NCBI GenBank assembly: GCA_021838585.1
Contig: JAKCDE010000004.1
Location: forward strand, 1-64,000
DNA: 64,000 nt
From: Nitrospirota bacterium
GTDB lineage: Bacteria > Nitrospirota_A > Leptospirillia > Leptospirillales > Leptospirillaceae
Direction of reading: 5' to 3'
Shown here in pieces: positions 17,604 through 25,768 of this stretch. Under the pieces are notes generated by a model. The model was given only the letters and a program-made list of their open reading frames with translations. It searched no databases and was not told where the DNA came from. The stretch's first letter is position 1. Every line of letters begins with the position of its first letter. Made by a program: the position numbers and the translations under genes.

Positions 17604-18431
17604 CTAAGGGAGCAGCTTGATGGCTGCCTGCGGGATGAGGTTCGCCTGCGCCAGCACGGCCGCGCCCGACTGGGACAGGATCTGTCTCTTTGTGAACTTG
17701 GCGGTTTCTCCGGCGAAATCCACGTCGCGAATTCCGGCCCGGCTCGCCTGGACGTTGGTGGTTGCGGTGTTCAGGTTCCGGATCGTCCATTCCATCCGGT
17801 CCTGGATGGCACCGATGTTGCCCTGCAGCTCGTTGATCCGGTCGAGAGCCTTGTCGAGCTGGTCCACCGAATGTTTGGCATCGTTGCGGTTTAAAATGTC
17901 CGTTCCGTTGATTCCCAGCTCGCCGGCATCCACCTTTCCGATCCTCACATGCAGCCTGTCGCTGAAGGTCGTGTAGATACCGACATGGAACTTGAAGTCC
18001 GAATGGCTTCCGTCCAGAAGCTTCATCCCGTTGAAGTCGGTCACCTTCGCGATACGGGTGATTTCCGACTTGAGGTGCTGGTACTCCTGGTTCAGAACCT
18101 TGAGGTCCTTCGGCGAATAGGTGCTGTTGGCCGCCTCGATGGCCAGCTGGCGCATCTTCAGGATGATGGTGTTGTCGGTCTGAAGGGCCCCGTTCGCCGT
18201 CTGCAGAAGGCTCGATCCGTCATTGGCGTTCCGGATGGCCGCCGCATAGGACTTGATCTGACCGCCCATGCGCTGGGAGATCGAATAGCCGGCAGGATCG
18301 TCCGCGGGGGTGTTCACGCGGTACCCTGAGGAGAGCCGGTTAATGTGCTTGTTCAGGGCGCGCTGGGTCTCGTTCAGATTGTACTGGGCATTCAGCGATG
18401 CCATGTTGTCGTTGATGATCAAACCGCTCAT
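17604..18431 (-). CDS. fliC: Flagellin (filament protein), copy 1
   Basis: A 275-residue flagellin with conserved D0/D1 ends: NLNETQRALNKHINRLSSGYRVN and DDPAGYSISQRM at the N-terminus, and NLNTATTNVQASRAGIRDVD and GAAVLAQANLIPQAAIKLLP at the C-terminus. The middle is short, so D2/D3 domains are essentially missing. It has its own sigma-28 promoter, a leader of about 90 bases rich in GGA motifs, a strong AAGGAGGG ribosome site and a terminator, as expected for the main, heavily expressed filament protein. Likely target of the neighbouring CsrA-FliW protein and of the glycosylation operon. Confidence 0.95.
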   Translation of the reverse strand: MSGLIINDNMASLNAQYNLNETQRALNKHINRLSSGYRVNTPADDPAGYSISQRMGGQIKSYAAAIRNANDGSSLLQTANGALQTDNTIILKMRQLAIEAANSTYSPKDLKVLNQEYQHLKSEITRIAKVTDFNGMKLLDGSHSDFKFHVGIYTTFSDRLHVRIGKVDAGELGINGTDILNRNDAKHSVDQLDKALDRINELQGNIGAIQDRMEWTIRNLNTATTNVQASRAGIRDVDFAGETAKFTKRQILSQSGAAVLAQANLIPQAAIKLLP

Positions 18432-18520
18432 GATACCCTCCTTGGGTTATTCCGGCCTCATCCCTGGCCTTGTCCTTGGTCACCCGGCGACTCAACCGGG
18501 ACAACGGTCCTCACCGTTCC
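18432..18520 (-). promoter_or_regulatory. Flagellin mRNA leader with GGA motifs in hairpins (candidate CsrA sites)
   Basis: Three small hairpins can form: AACGGT-GAGG-ACCGTT (18518-18503), CCCGG/CCGGG (18500-18483) and GGCC-AGGGATGA-GGCC (18469-18454). The last presents AGGGAUGA in its loop, close to the CsrA consensus (CARGGAUG). Further GGA motifs are in the first loop, at CCAAGGACA (18479-18471) and in the ribosome site AAGGAGGG (18443-18436). CsrA bound to the ribosome site would block flagellin translation, as known for hag in Bacillus subtilis. Confidence 0.55.
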
Positions 18521-18527
18521 AAGGATC

Positions 18528-18554
18528 TCATCGGCAGGATGCCGGAAAACTTTA
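18528..18554 (-). promoter_or_regulatory. Sigma-28 promoter of flagellin copy 1
   Basis: TAAAGTTT (18554-18547) and GCCGATGA (18535-18528) are separated by 11 bases, an almost perfect FliA promoter (consensus TAAAGTTT-N11-GCCGATAA). The stop codon of csrA-fliW lies inside the -35 element. Confidence 0.88.
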
Positions 18555-19253
18555 GGAGGTCTCCCCGCCTTTCCCTTCCGGAAGAAAGACCGGCATGCGA
18601 AGCCAGGCGTCGGACTCGGCCAGAACGACCTGCCGGCCCAGACGGTCGCTCTCCCGGACGAGAAGGGGCCCCTGGAGATTCGCCGTGGCCCCCGCCTCGC
18701 CAGTCTCGGGAAAGGTGACGATCGCCAGGGCGTGGAGGCTGGACGGCATTTCGGGATCGAAAAACTCCCGGTCCCATTCCGAAAGAACAAGCCGATCCTT
18801 GTAGTCGGGGATCAGATGGACCGGATCGATGACCACGAAGGCAAGCCCCGGATCATCGAGGGACTGAAGCCAGTAAAAAATTCCGTTTTCGGCCGTCTCG
18901 AGAAGAACGAACCGCCGAGACGCGGGGAATCCCAGAAGGCCGTCGGGGAAGATGATGATCCGCTCGTCCTCCACAGGAATCTTGCCGAAACGCTTTGTGT
19001 CGAAGACCTTCATGGACTTTCCTCCGGAAGACGCCGGCAACAGGGTCTCTCCCTCCACCTTGTCGCGGGAGGTTCCGGTCGCCTTCCGGTTTTCCTCCAT
19101 GATCCGTGCCAGGACTTCATCCCTGTGGATGAGAACTCCCTCCGGCGCCTCGATCCCGATCCGCACGGCGCCCCCCTTCACCTCCAGAACAACGATGTGG
19201 ACCGAGGAACCGATCCGGATCCCTTCGCCGATCTTACGCGTCAGAATAAGAAT
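18552..19253 (-). CDS. csrA-fliW: CsrA-FliW fusion protein with apparent AUU start
   Basis: One open frame encodes 233 residues. Residues 1-50 align with CsrA from its first residue: LILTRKIGEGIRIG, VKGGAVRIGIEAP and IHRDEV, with the RNA-binding arginines R6, R31 and R44. Residues 81-233 are a full FliW (MKVFDTKRFGKIPVEDERII, FPDGLLGF). The FlgL stop lies upstream in the same frame and no ATG, GTG or TTG lies between, so CsrA seems to start at ATT 19253, preceded by GAGAGGGGG. An internal ATG at 19013 with GGAGG could give FliW alone. FliW antagonises CsrA, which represses flagellin translation. Confidence 0.85.
   Translation of the reverse strand: MLILTRKIGEGIRIGSSVHIVVLEVKGGAVRIGIEAPEGVLIHRDEVLARIMEENRKATGTSRDKVEGETLLPASSGGKSMKVFDTKRFGKIPVEDERIIIFPDGLLGFPASRRFVLLETAENGIFYWLQSLDDPGLAFVVIDPVHLIPDYKDRLVLSEWDREFFDPEMPSSLHALAIVTFPETGEAGATANLQGPLLVRESDRLGRQVVLAESDAWLRMPVFLPEGKGGETS
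19013..19027 (-). promoter_or_regulatory. Internal ribosome binding site for FliW alone
   Basis: On the minus strand GGAGGAAAGTCC directly precedes the in-frame ATG at 19013 (residue 81 of the fusion), where FliW homology begins. The spacing is ideal. It suggests that free FliW is made in addition to the fused protein. Confidence 0.6.
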
Positions 19254-19283
19254 GGGAAGCCCCCTCTCGCTTGAACAGCCCGA

Positions 19284-20222
19284 TCAATGGAAGAGAACAT
19301 TCTGCACATTCTGGAGGATGTTCCGGCTGGCCTTGGCCGACACCTCGAGCAGGTTCTGGGACAGGGCCATGCGCGACGCGGCCTTGGGAATATCCACATC
19401 CTCCGTTTCGCTCCGCAGAACCTTGAGATCGGTCCGGTATTTCTCGAGTCTCGCGATGGTGCTTCGGAGGGAGCGCTCGTAGGTCCCCAGAACGGCCGAG
19501 CGTTCGGAGATCGAGCGCACCGCCATGTCGAGTTCTCCGATGGCGTTGTGGATGGCAGTTTCGTCGTTGTTCCTGAGACCCAGGACAAAACGGCGGAGGG
19601 CGGGAAAGGCGAGAGGCCCGTCGGGGTTCTTTTTCGAATCCCCCAGCACTTCGTCTCCGGACACGGTCGTCCGCATGAGCCCGGCCTGTCGGAAGCTGGG
19701 GGTGAATCCCTGCTGAATCGTCGAGCTTTTGTGGTTTCCCTGGTAGGAGACCACATAGGGATCCTTCCGGGGATCCCCGAGCAGGAAGGGAGGAATGCTG
19801 ATGTTGGTTCCACCGAAGAGATACTGCTCCCCGCCGCGGGTATTGGCCAGCGCCACCGTCTGTTCGAGCAGACGGGCCGCCTCCTCGGCGGCGATCCTCC
19901 GGTCCTCGGCATCCATCGTGCCGTTCGCCTGGCGGATGGCCAGTCCCTTGGCCCGGATCATCACATTGTCGATCTGGGTCAGGATGCTTTCCATCAGGGA
20001 GATCCGGCTCGCCCCTTCCCGGGCGTTCTGAATAATCTGCCCCGTGACAGCAAGGGAACGGTTGATGCGGAGAACCTCGCTCATCGCCTCGGGAGCGTCC
20101 CCCGGCGTGTCGGCCCGTTTCCCGGAAGAGACCTGGCGTTCGGATTCGTAGAGATTTTCCGTCGCCCGATCGTGGTTCGCCATGAGGGAGCGATCAGTCA
20201 TGAGTCCCGTGACCCGAATCAT
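19284..20222 (-). CDS. flgL: Hook-filament junction protein FlgL (HAP3)
   Basis: A 312-residue junction protein linking FlgK to the first flagellin subunits. It has the flagellin-like N-terminus (ATENLYESERQVSSGKRADTP) and C-terminus (ASRMALSQNLLEVSAKASRN), and QYLFGGTNISIPPF in the middle. It starts 11 bases after flgK, and its TGA lies 30 bases before the csrA-fliW start, in the same frame. Regulated from the sigma-28 promoter ahead of flgM. Confidence 0.93.
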   Translation of the reverse strand: MIRVTGLMTDRSLMANHDRATENLYESERQVSSGKRADTPGDAPEAMSEVLRINRSLAVTGQIIQNAREGASRISLMESILTQIDNVMIRAKGLAIRQANGTMDAEDRRIAAEEAARLLEQTVALANTRGGEQYLFGGTNISIPPFLLGDPRKDPYVVSYQGNHKSSTIQQGFTPSFRQAGLMRTTVSGDEVLGDSKKNPDGPLAFPALRRFVLGLRNNDETAIHNAIGELDMAVRSISERSAVLGTYERSLRSTIARLEKYRTDLKVLRSETEDVDIPKAASRMALSQNLLEVSAKASRNILQNVQNVLFH

Positions 20223-20233
20223 CGCGCCCCCTT

Positions 20234-21913
20234 TCAGCCGCTGTTGGGAAGACGTACGAGGGTGTCGAGAAGCCTGTTCACCATCTGAATGAGGTTGGCC
20301 GAAGCCTGATAGGCCTTTTCGAAACGAATAATCTTCGCCGACTCGTTGGCGATCGACACACCCGAGACGGAGAGCCTCTGATTTTCCAGACTCTGGGAAA
20401 TCGCGACCTGGGCCTTGTCGTTCAGACGGGCCTGTCGGGCCCAGGCGCCGACGCGGGCCACTCCGGAGGCGTAGTATTCGTAGATCGAGGAAGGCTCGTC
20501 CTCCCCCGGAAAGCGGAGATGCTTCTGGGACAGATAAAAGATCTGGTGGGCATTCGCATTGTCCCCCTCGTTCTTTCCGGGGGTTGCGGGGGACTGGGCG
20601 GCGGCGATGTCATCCGCGGTGATGGGCCCGACATCCATATGGAGGGCGGCTCCGTCCACATGACCTCCTCCCGAGACGAGAAAACTCTCCGATCCCTTTT
20701 TGGGTGCCAGAACCCGAATGGCGTATCCTCCGGCGGAAACCTGCCCCACGCCATCCGTCACGGAGCCGCTTCCAAGCAGAACGTGATCGGCGTGGGAGAA
20801 AACCTTCACTCCGGTCGCATCGACCTCGACATCCACCGCCGGCAGGACCGCGGCCGCATCCTCGACGTTCGCGACGAGCGCCCCCGTTCCCTCCCCCTTC
20901 GTCCGGGCCACGTCTACTGTCGGATGAAAAAAATTGACTCCAGTCTGCCCTGACAGTCCAAAGCCCTGCGCGTGGATCGCATTGACGCTGTTCACCAGCT
21001 GATAGGCCAGAAGGTCGAGATGGTGCTGCATCGCCTTCATCTTGTGATCCCGGACGTCGAGATAGCCCCCGAGCGTCCCCCCCCGGACACGGTCGGTGAT
21101 GTCGATGGGAGGACCGGAATGTGAGGGAGGGGCGAGTTCGATCCGGTAACGGTCGTGAACGGGATCGAACACAGCCGTCATGTGACCGACCTTCTCTGCC
21201 GAAAAAGCCGACTGCCCCCCCAGATGAAGGTTCAGGGAGCCGTCCTTGTCAAGGAAAAAATGAGCGTTCGTGAGACGGGAAACCTCCGTCGCCAGACGGG
21301 TGCGTTCGTCGAGAAAGGTGTTAGGGTCCTCCCCCCGCCCCCTGGCCGCCAGAATGCTGTGATTCAGATCGGCGATCCGGGCGATCCGGGCATTGATCTT
21401 GGTGACCTGGTCCTCGATCTGGTGTCCGAGACGGTTTCTGGCTTCGGCATAGAGAGCGGTCATCTGATGAAAATCCTGGCCAAGGTTTCGTCCGTAGCTC
21501 ACCAGAGTGGAGCGGGCCGCCCGGTCGGCCGGATGGTTGGCCACCGTCTCCCAATGGTTGAAAAAACGGGACAGATCCCGGGACAGTCCCTCGGACTGGG
21601 CATGGAAGTAGTAGGAATCGATCTCTCCCAAAGAGGTACGGGAAGATTCCCAGAAGCCGAGAGTCGTCTTCTGGCGGATCGACTGGTTTTCCAGAAAGTG
21701 ATTGACCACGCGCCGGATCCGGCGCGCGTCGACCCCGGCTCCCATCATGCCTGGATGGCTCCTGTCCGGGACATGCTGCTCGAAAATGACGCGTTCCCGG
21801 GAGTATCCGGGCGTGTTGACATTCGAGAGATTGTGGCCGGCCGTCTTGAGGGCCGCCTCGTTGGCCTCAACCCCGGACTGCCCGATGTTCATGACCCCGA
21901 TAATGCCCGACAT
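20234..21913 (-). CDS. flgK: Hook-filament junction protein FlgK (HAP1)
   Basis: A 559-residue protein. The N-terminus (MNIGQSGVEANEAALKTAGH followed by NLSNVNTPGYSRERV) is the rod/hook-type signature, and the C-terminus (KIIRFEKAYQASANLIQMVN) is the coiled export and assembly region. The central variable part spans about residues 200-460. It forms the first junction zone on the hook. Its FlgN-like chaperone is encoded just upstream. Confidence 0.95.
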   Translation of the reverse strand: MSGIIGVMNIGQSGVEANEAALKTAGHNLSNVNTPGYSRERVIFEQHVPDRSHPGMMGAGVDARRIRRVVNHFLENQSIRQKTTLGFWESSRTSLGEIDSYYFHAQSEGLSRDLSRFFNHWETVANHPADRAARSTLVSYGRNLGQDFHQMTALYAEARNRLGHQIEDQVTKINARIARIADLNHSILAARGRGEDPNTFLDERTRLATEVSRLTNAHFFLDKDGSLNLHLGGQSAFSAEKVGHMTAVFDPVHDRYRIELAPPSHSGPPIDITDRVRGGTLGGYLDVRDHKMKAMQHHLDLLAYQLVNSVNAIHAQGFGLSGQTGVNFFHPTVDVARTKGEGTGALVANVEDAAAVLPAVDVEVDATGVKVFSHADHVLLGSGSVTDGVGQVSAGGYAIRVLAPKKGSESFLVSGGGHVDGAALHMDVGPITADDIAAAQSPATPGKNEGDNANAHQIFYLSQKHLRFPGEDEPSSIYEYYASGVARVGAWARQARLNDKAQVAISQSLENQRLSVSGVSIANESAKIIRFEKAYQASANLIQMVNRLLDTLVRLPNSG

Positions 21914-21943
21914 TGTTTCCCTCCAGGATCTTCAGGACCGAAC

Positions 21944-22381
21944 CTAGCCCCGGGTCGAAACCATGGCGGGAGCCGGGCGCGTCGCCCCGACCTCGCCGCT
22001 CGCGCCGTAGGTTCCCCCTCCTTCCGCCTCGAGCGCAATTTCCCGCAAGACTTGCTCGACCATCAGGGAGGACTCCCGGGCCAGGACAAGATTGACGGAC
22101 GCGAGCTCGGAGAGATGGGTGAGGAGACCGCGAAGAGTCGGCTCTTCTCCGGCAGAGATGTCGAATTCCTCTGTGGGCAGACTTGACATAAGTTCTCCCA
22201 GACGGCGGGATCTCCGGTCCTTTTCCTCGAGGACGGCATCGAGTCGCTCCCAGTCCCCGGCGACCAGGAGATCCCTCTCCCTCTCGAGGACGGTCACGAG
22301 ATGGGAGAGCTCGGAAAGAGCCTCCCTTCTTGCCCCTCCCTTTTCCTCCTGTTCAGAAGAACCTGTGTCATGTCTGTCCAT
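21944..22381 (-). CDS. flgN: FlgN-family export chaperone
   Basis: A 145-residue cytoplasmic helical protein between flgM and flgK. LSHLVTVLERERDLLVAGDWERLDAVLEEKDRRSRRLGEL is the typical FlgN N-terminal coil, and the C-terminus is Gly/Ala-rich and flexible. FlgN proteins escort FlgK and FlgL to the export gate, which matches the order of genes here. Sequence conservation in this family is low, so the call rests partly on position. Confidence 0.82.
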   Translation of the reverse strand: MDRHDTGSSEQEEKGGARREALSELSHLVTVLERERDLLVAGDWERLDAVLEEKDRRSRRLGELMSSLPTEEFDISAGEEPTLRGLLTHLSELASVNLVLARESSLMVEQVLREIALEAEGGGTYGASGEVGATRPAPAMVSTRG

Positions 22382-22403
22382 GATCCGAATCCTTTCCGGT
22401 CCT

Positions 22404-22748
22404 TCAGGAGCCGGAGGGGACGCCTCCGTGATCCTTGCCCCAGGCGATCATCTTCTTCGCCACCTCCTGCGACGGAACCGAATAGCTTCCGTTCCTGATC
22501 TGTTCGCGCAACTCGGCGATCCGCTCCTCACGCACATCAGGCACCTTGGAAATCTCCTCCCGCAAGCGGGCCACCTGCCGGGCAGGCCCCGAGATCTCCA
22601 ACACGTCTGACTCCACGATCCGAGCCACCGGAGCCGGAGACTTCCTGCTTTCATTGTCGACTTCTCCGACGACCGCCTTCTTCGACAGCTTTTCGGGGCG
22701 GTCCGGTATCCGGGCCGATCCCGACGGCGTCACCTTTGGGTCGCTCAT
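22404..22748 (-). CDS. flgM: Anti-sigma-28 factor FlgM
   Basis: A 114-residue protein, disordered in the first half, with the sigma-binding helices in the second half (VPDVREERIAELREQIRNGSY, VPSQEVAKKMIAW). It binds FliA in the cytoplasm and is exported once the hook is complete, which releases FliA. It has its own sigma-28 promoter, giving a negative feedback loop. First gene of flgM-flgN-flgK-flgL-csrA.fliW. Confidence 0.92.
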   Translation of the reverse strand: MSDPKVTPSGSARIPDRPEKLSKKAVVGEVDNESRKSPAPVARIVESDVLEISGPARQVARLREEISKVPDVREERIAELREQIRNGSYSVPSQEVAKKMIAWGKDHGGVPSGS

Positions 22749-22791
22749 CCTGATCCTCCATGAATTCGGAAAACAGAATCCCTCAAGTCAT

Positions 22792-22819
22792 TTATCGGCA
22801 GTTCACACTTCAGACTTTA
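22792..22819 (-). promoter_or_regulatory. Sigma-28 promoter of the flgM operon
   Basis: TAAA (22819-22816) and a perfect GCCGATAA (22799-22792) are separated by 16 bases. It lies between the end of the second flagellin and flgM, with a leader of about 40 bases. Confidence 0.85.
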
Positions 22820-22852
22820 GCAGGGTCAAAGTCCCAAATCCATTGTCCGTCT

Positions 22853-23713
22853 CTACGGTATCAGCTTGATCGCCGCCTGGGGAATCTGGTTTGCCTGGGC
22901 CAGAACGGCGGTTCCGGACTGCTGAAGGATACGGTCCCGGACAAAACGGGAGGTTTCCTTGGCGAAGTTCGCGTCCTTGATCTGGGACTTGGTGGCGGCG
23001 ATATTCACCAGGGCGGTATTCAGGTTCCGTATGGTCCAGGTCATGCGCTGCTGGAAAGCCCCGAGGGTTCCCTGGATCCGGTTCAGCTCGTCGAGGGCTC
23101 CGTCGATGGCGGAGATGGCCGAAAGAGCCATGTCGCCGTTGATCACCGAGGTCATTCCCAAGGGCATGATCAGGGTGCTTCCGTTATAAAGCCCCAGAAC
23201 ATCGCTGCTGATGGAAGGAACGGCGATGACGAGCCGGTTCTCCCCCTGCGTTCCCACATCGACCTGGAAGGTGAGGCCGTTTTCGAGACTTCCGTCGAGC
23301 ACCTTCCGGCCGTTGAAATTGGCGACCTTCGCGATCCGGTTGATTTCGCTCATGAGGTTCTGGTACTCGTTCTGAAGAGTCGACAGATCCGTGGGGCTGT
23401 AGGTTCCGTTCGCCGCCTGAATGGCCAGGGATCGCATCTTGATGAGAATTTCGTTGTCGGTCAGCAGCGCCCCTCCGATCGTCTGGATCAGGTTGGCTCC
23501 GTCGTTGGCGTTCCGGACGGCCTGCTGGACGGATTTCATGTAGGCGGTCATGACCTGGCCGATGGCGTATCCCGCCGGGTCATCCGCCGGAGCATTGACC
23601 CGATAGCCGGAGGACAGGCGGTTGATGGTCTGGTTGATCCGGTTCTGTGTCTCGTTCAGGTTGTATTGCGCGCCCAGGGAGGCCGCGTTGGTGTTGATGA
23701 CCAATCCACTCAT
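22853..23713 (-). CDS. fliC2: Flagellin, copy 2
   Basis: A 286-residue flagellin with the same conserved ends as copy 1 (NLNETQNRINQTINRLSSGY; GTAVLAQANQIPQAAIKLIP) but a different, slightly longer middle. It starts at ATG 23713 with AGGAGGG, ten bases after flgJ. I see no sigma-28 promoter in the end of flgJ, so it appears to be made with the rod and ring genes, before FliA is freed. It may be a minor or hook-proximal filament subunit; that is inference. Confidence 0.93.
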   Translation of the reverse strand: MSGLVINTNAASLGAQYNLNETQNRINQTINRLSSGYRVNAPADDPAGYAIGQVMTAYMKSVQQAVRNANDGANLIQTIGGALLTDNEILIKMRSLAIQAANGTYSPTDLSTLQNEYQNLMSEINRIAKVANFNGRKVLDGSLENGLTFQVDVGTQGENRLVIAVPSISSDVLGLYNGSTLIMPLGMTSVINGDMALSAISAIDGALDELNRIQGTLGAFQQRMTWTIRNLNTALVNIAATKSQIKDANFAKETSRFVRDRILQQSGTAVLAQANQIPQAAIKLIP

Positions 23714-23723
23714 GATTTCCCTC

Positions 23724-24092
23724 CTATACGGTGACGGACAAGACGGTCGGACGGATCGGCTCCTGAGGCGGCCTCTCCGGCAATTTCTCGCCTTTCCGGG
23801 TGTCTTCGACGATCTGCCGGGCCAGTCCGAACCCTCCCGCGCCCACCAGGTCTTTCGACAACTCCTTCTGATACAGTTGCTGTGCAAGGGAAAGGCCGGG
23901 GGAACCGCTTTCCTCTCGCGAAACCGGAATGGTCTTCCACATCTCCCGGACCATCCCTTCCACGACCATCGCCTCAAACTTCCGGGCCGCCTTCATGAGA
24001 GGGTCGATCCGGCCCCCTTCCCGGACCCTGCTCCCGGGAGATACGATTTCCCCGCTCCCGACACGGATTCCGGAGACGTTTTCACCTTGCAT
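23724..24092 (-). CDS. flgJ: FlgJ-like rod-binding protein, without muramidase domain
   Basis: A 122-residue protein matching only the N-terminal rod-capping half of enterobacterial FlgJ: AARKFEAMVVEGMVREMWKT and LSLAQQLYQKELSKDLVGAGGFGLA. The peptidoglycan hydrolase half is missing, as in many non-enteric bacteria, so another enzyme must open the cell wall for the rod. It follows flgI by ten bases. Confidence 0.88.
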   Translation of the reverse strand: MQGENVSGIRVGSGEIVSPGSRVREGGRIDPLMKAARKFEAMVVEGMVREMWKTIPVSREESGSPGLSLAQQLYQKELSKDLVGAGGFGLARQIVEDTRKGEKLPERPPQEPIRPTVLSVTV

Positions 24093-24101
24093 CGACTCCT
24101 C

Positions 24102-25187
24102 CTAACCCACGATCCGGATTTCAGCCTCAAGGGCTCCCGAGGCCTTGAGCGCCTCAAGAATCGCGATCATGTCCTCCGTCCGGGTTCCCAGAGAGGAGAG
24201 CGCCGCCACCAACGATCGCAGGGTCACCGTTCTGGGAACATAAGTCAGCGGAATACTGCGATCCCTCTTGGGTGCGACCACCCGCTTTCCCGTCACGACC
24301 ACCGAGAGGTCGCGGTGGCTGACCGCGCATTCCGACACCTCCACACCCCTTCCGATCACGATCGTTCCGCTTTGCTGGTTGATGACGACAACCGGGGCCT
24401 GGTCGGGCGTAACCGGAAGATTCAGAATGCGGGCCATATATCCCACGACATCCCCGCGTGACTCCTCGGGTATCGTGAGCTGAACGCTCCGCCCGTCCTG
24501 GGCAACCGCCGGCCTTCCTCCCATTGCGGCATTGATGGCCCGGGCGATCCTTGCGGCAGTCGTGAAGTTCTCCTTGTCCAGACTGATCCACAGGTGATGC
24601 CGGCCGTTGAAGGGAACCGGAACGCCCCGGACCACGAGACCTCCCTGGAGAACCATCCCGCTCGTTCTTTTCCCTTCGGGAGGGTCCGCCTTCCGGACTC
24701 TCTCCCCGATGCGACCCGGAGTGTCCGCGTCGACCGGTCCTTGGGCCGTGGCATAGATTTGCCCGTTTGGGGCCTTGAGTGTCGCCAGAAGCAATGTCCC
24801 CCCCTCGAGGGAGGTGGCGTCTCCAACCGAGGCCACCCGTACGGAAAAACGGGCCCCTTTTCTCAGAAAGGGGGAAAGACGGGCGGTCAGCATGACCGCG
24901 GCCACATTCCGACCCTTGATCGCCGATTCCAATGAACGGGCATTCACCCCAAGGCGAGCCAAGGCCGACACGAGGGACTGCCGTGTGAACGGAGACCGGC
25001 TCGTATCACCTGTTCCCGGGAGTCCGACCACGAGTCCGTACCCGACGAGCATGTTGTCGGTCATCCCCTGAACCCGCGCCAGATCACCGATTCTCTCGGC
25101 GAAAGCCTCCCGGTCTCCCTCCATTTGAGAGAACATACCCGCCAGAAGGAGGAGCATCCAGACCCAAAGTCGCATGCACCTTTTCAT
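24102..25187 (-). CDS. flgI: Flagellar P-ring protein FlgI
   Basis: A 361-residue periplasmic protein forming the P ring around the rod in the peptidoglycan layer. It has an N-terminal signal peptide (LWVWMLLLLAGMFSQMEG, with cleavage expected before or near FAERIGDLARVQG). NMLVGYGLVVGLPGTGD and the C-terminal LVAALSSLGTRTEDMIAILEALKASGAL are hallmarks. Its ATG overlaps the flgH stop (ATGA). Confidence 0.96.
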   Translation of the reverse strand: MKRCMRLWVWMLLLLAGMFSQMEGDREAFAERIGDLARVQGMTDNMLVGYGLVVGLPGTGDTSRSPFTRQSLVSALARLGVNARSLESAIKGRNVAAVMLTARLSPFLRKGARFSVRVASVGDATSLEGGTLLLATLKAPNGQIYATAQGPVDADTPGRIGERVRKADPPEGKRTSGMVLQGGLVVRGVPVPFNGRHHLWISLDKENFTTAARIARAINAAMGGRPAVAQDGRSVQLTIPEESRGDVVGYMARILNLPVTPDQAPVVVINQQSGTIVIGRGVEVSECAVSHRDLSVVVTGKRVVAPKRDRSIPLTYVPRTVTLRSLVAALSSLGTRTEDMIAILEALKASGALEAEIRIVG

Positions 25188-25768
25188 GGGGTTCCCCCTG
25201 ACCTTTTTTTACTTCCAGCTCCTGCCTTTCCGTTGGTCTTTCCAGGGACCACGGACGGCGTGAAGTTCGGATTTCTCTTTCGCTCCGATGGCCCATCCGA
25301 CCGGAACCGGAGCATGGAGACCCGGGAAACCGGAACCTCGTTCCCCGTTTCGATCGAACCATGGTCCACGCGTCCCACCAGAACCACCCGGCGGACCCCC
25401 GAACTGTCCCGGATGCTTCTCTGGGCCGAGACAAGAAGGGTTCCGGACGGTTCGACCCGGATCACCTGCCCCGTCAGGAGGGTCACGCGCCCCTGGGGAA
25501 TCCCGGGATACCCGTTCTTCAGGCCGAACCGGATGATCACCGGATCTCCGGGGTAGAGTGCGACCTTGTCGGCGGCCAGGTCTCCAAGCCCACCCGGAGC
25601 GAAGAGGGATCCGTCAAAGGCCCGCTCCCTCTGGATGGGAGGAAGGGGGTGGGGCGCTCCATCCGAATAGGTCACAGGCGGTGGGGCAGCCGTTTTCACG
25701 CATCCTGCCAGCCAAAGGTTCCCCAGAAATACGGCGACCAGAAATCCCGATGATTTTCGCACCTTCAC
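25184..25768 (-). CDS. flgH: Flagellar L-ring lipoprotein FlgH
   Basis: A 194-residue outer-membrane lipoprotein. The signal peptide ends in the lipobox LAGC at about residue 23. LFAPGGLGDLAADKVALYPGDPVIIRFG and IRVEPSGTLLVSAQRSI are typical of FlgH, although the gene is somewhat short and its C-terminus is basic. It forms the L ring, so the organism has an outer membrane. GTG start, overlapping the flgA stop. Confidence 0.85.
   Translation of the reverse strand: MKVRKSSGFLVAVFLGNLWLAGCVKTAAPPPVTYSDGAPHPLPPIQRERAFDGSLFAPGGLGDLAADKVALYPGDPVIIRFGLKNGYPGIPQGRVTLLTGQVIRVEPSGTLLVSAQRSIRDSSGVRRVVLVGRVDHGSIETGNEVPVSRVSMLRFRSDGPSERKRNPNFTPSVVPGKTNGKAGAGSKKRSGGTP

Noticed and set aside
18552..19181. 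Starting the CsrA-FliW gene at GTG 19181
   Set aside because: It would remove the first 24 residues of CsrA, including LTRK and a central strand, although the sequence upstream continues perfect CsrA homology to the AUU codon.
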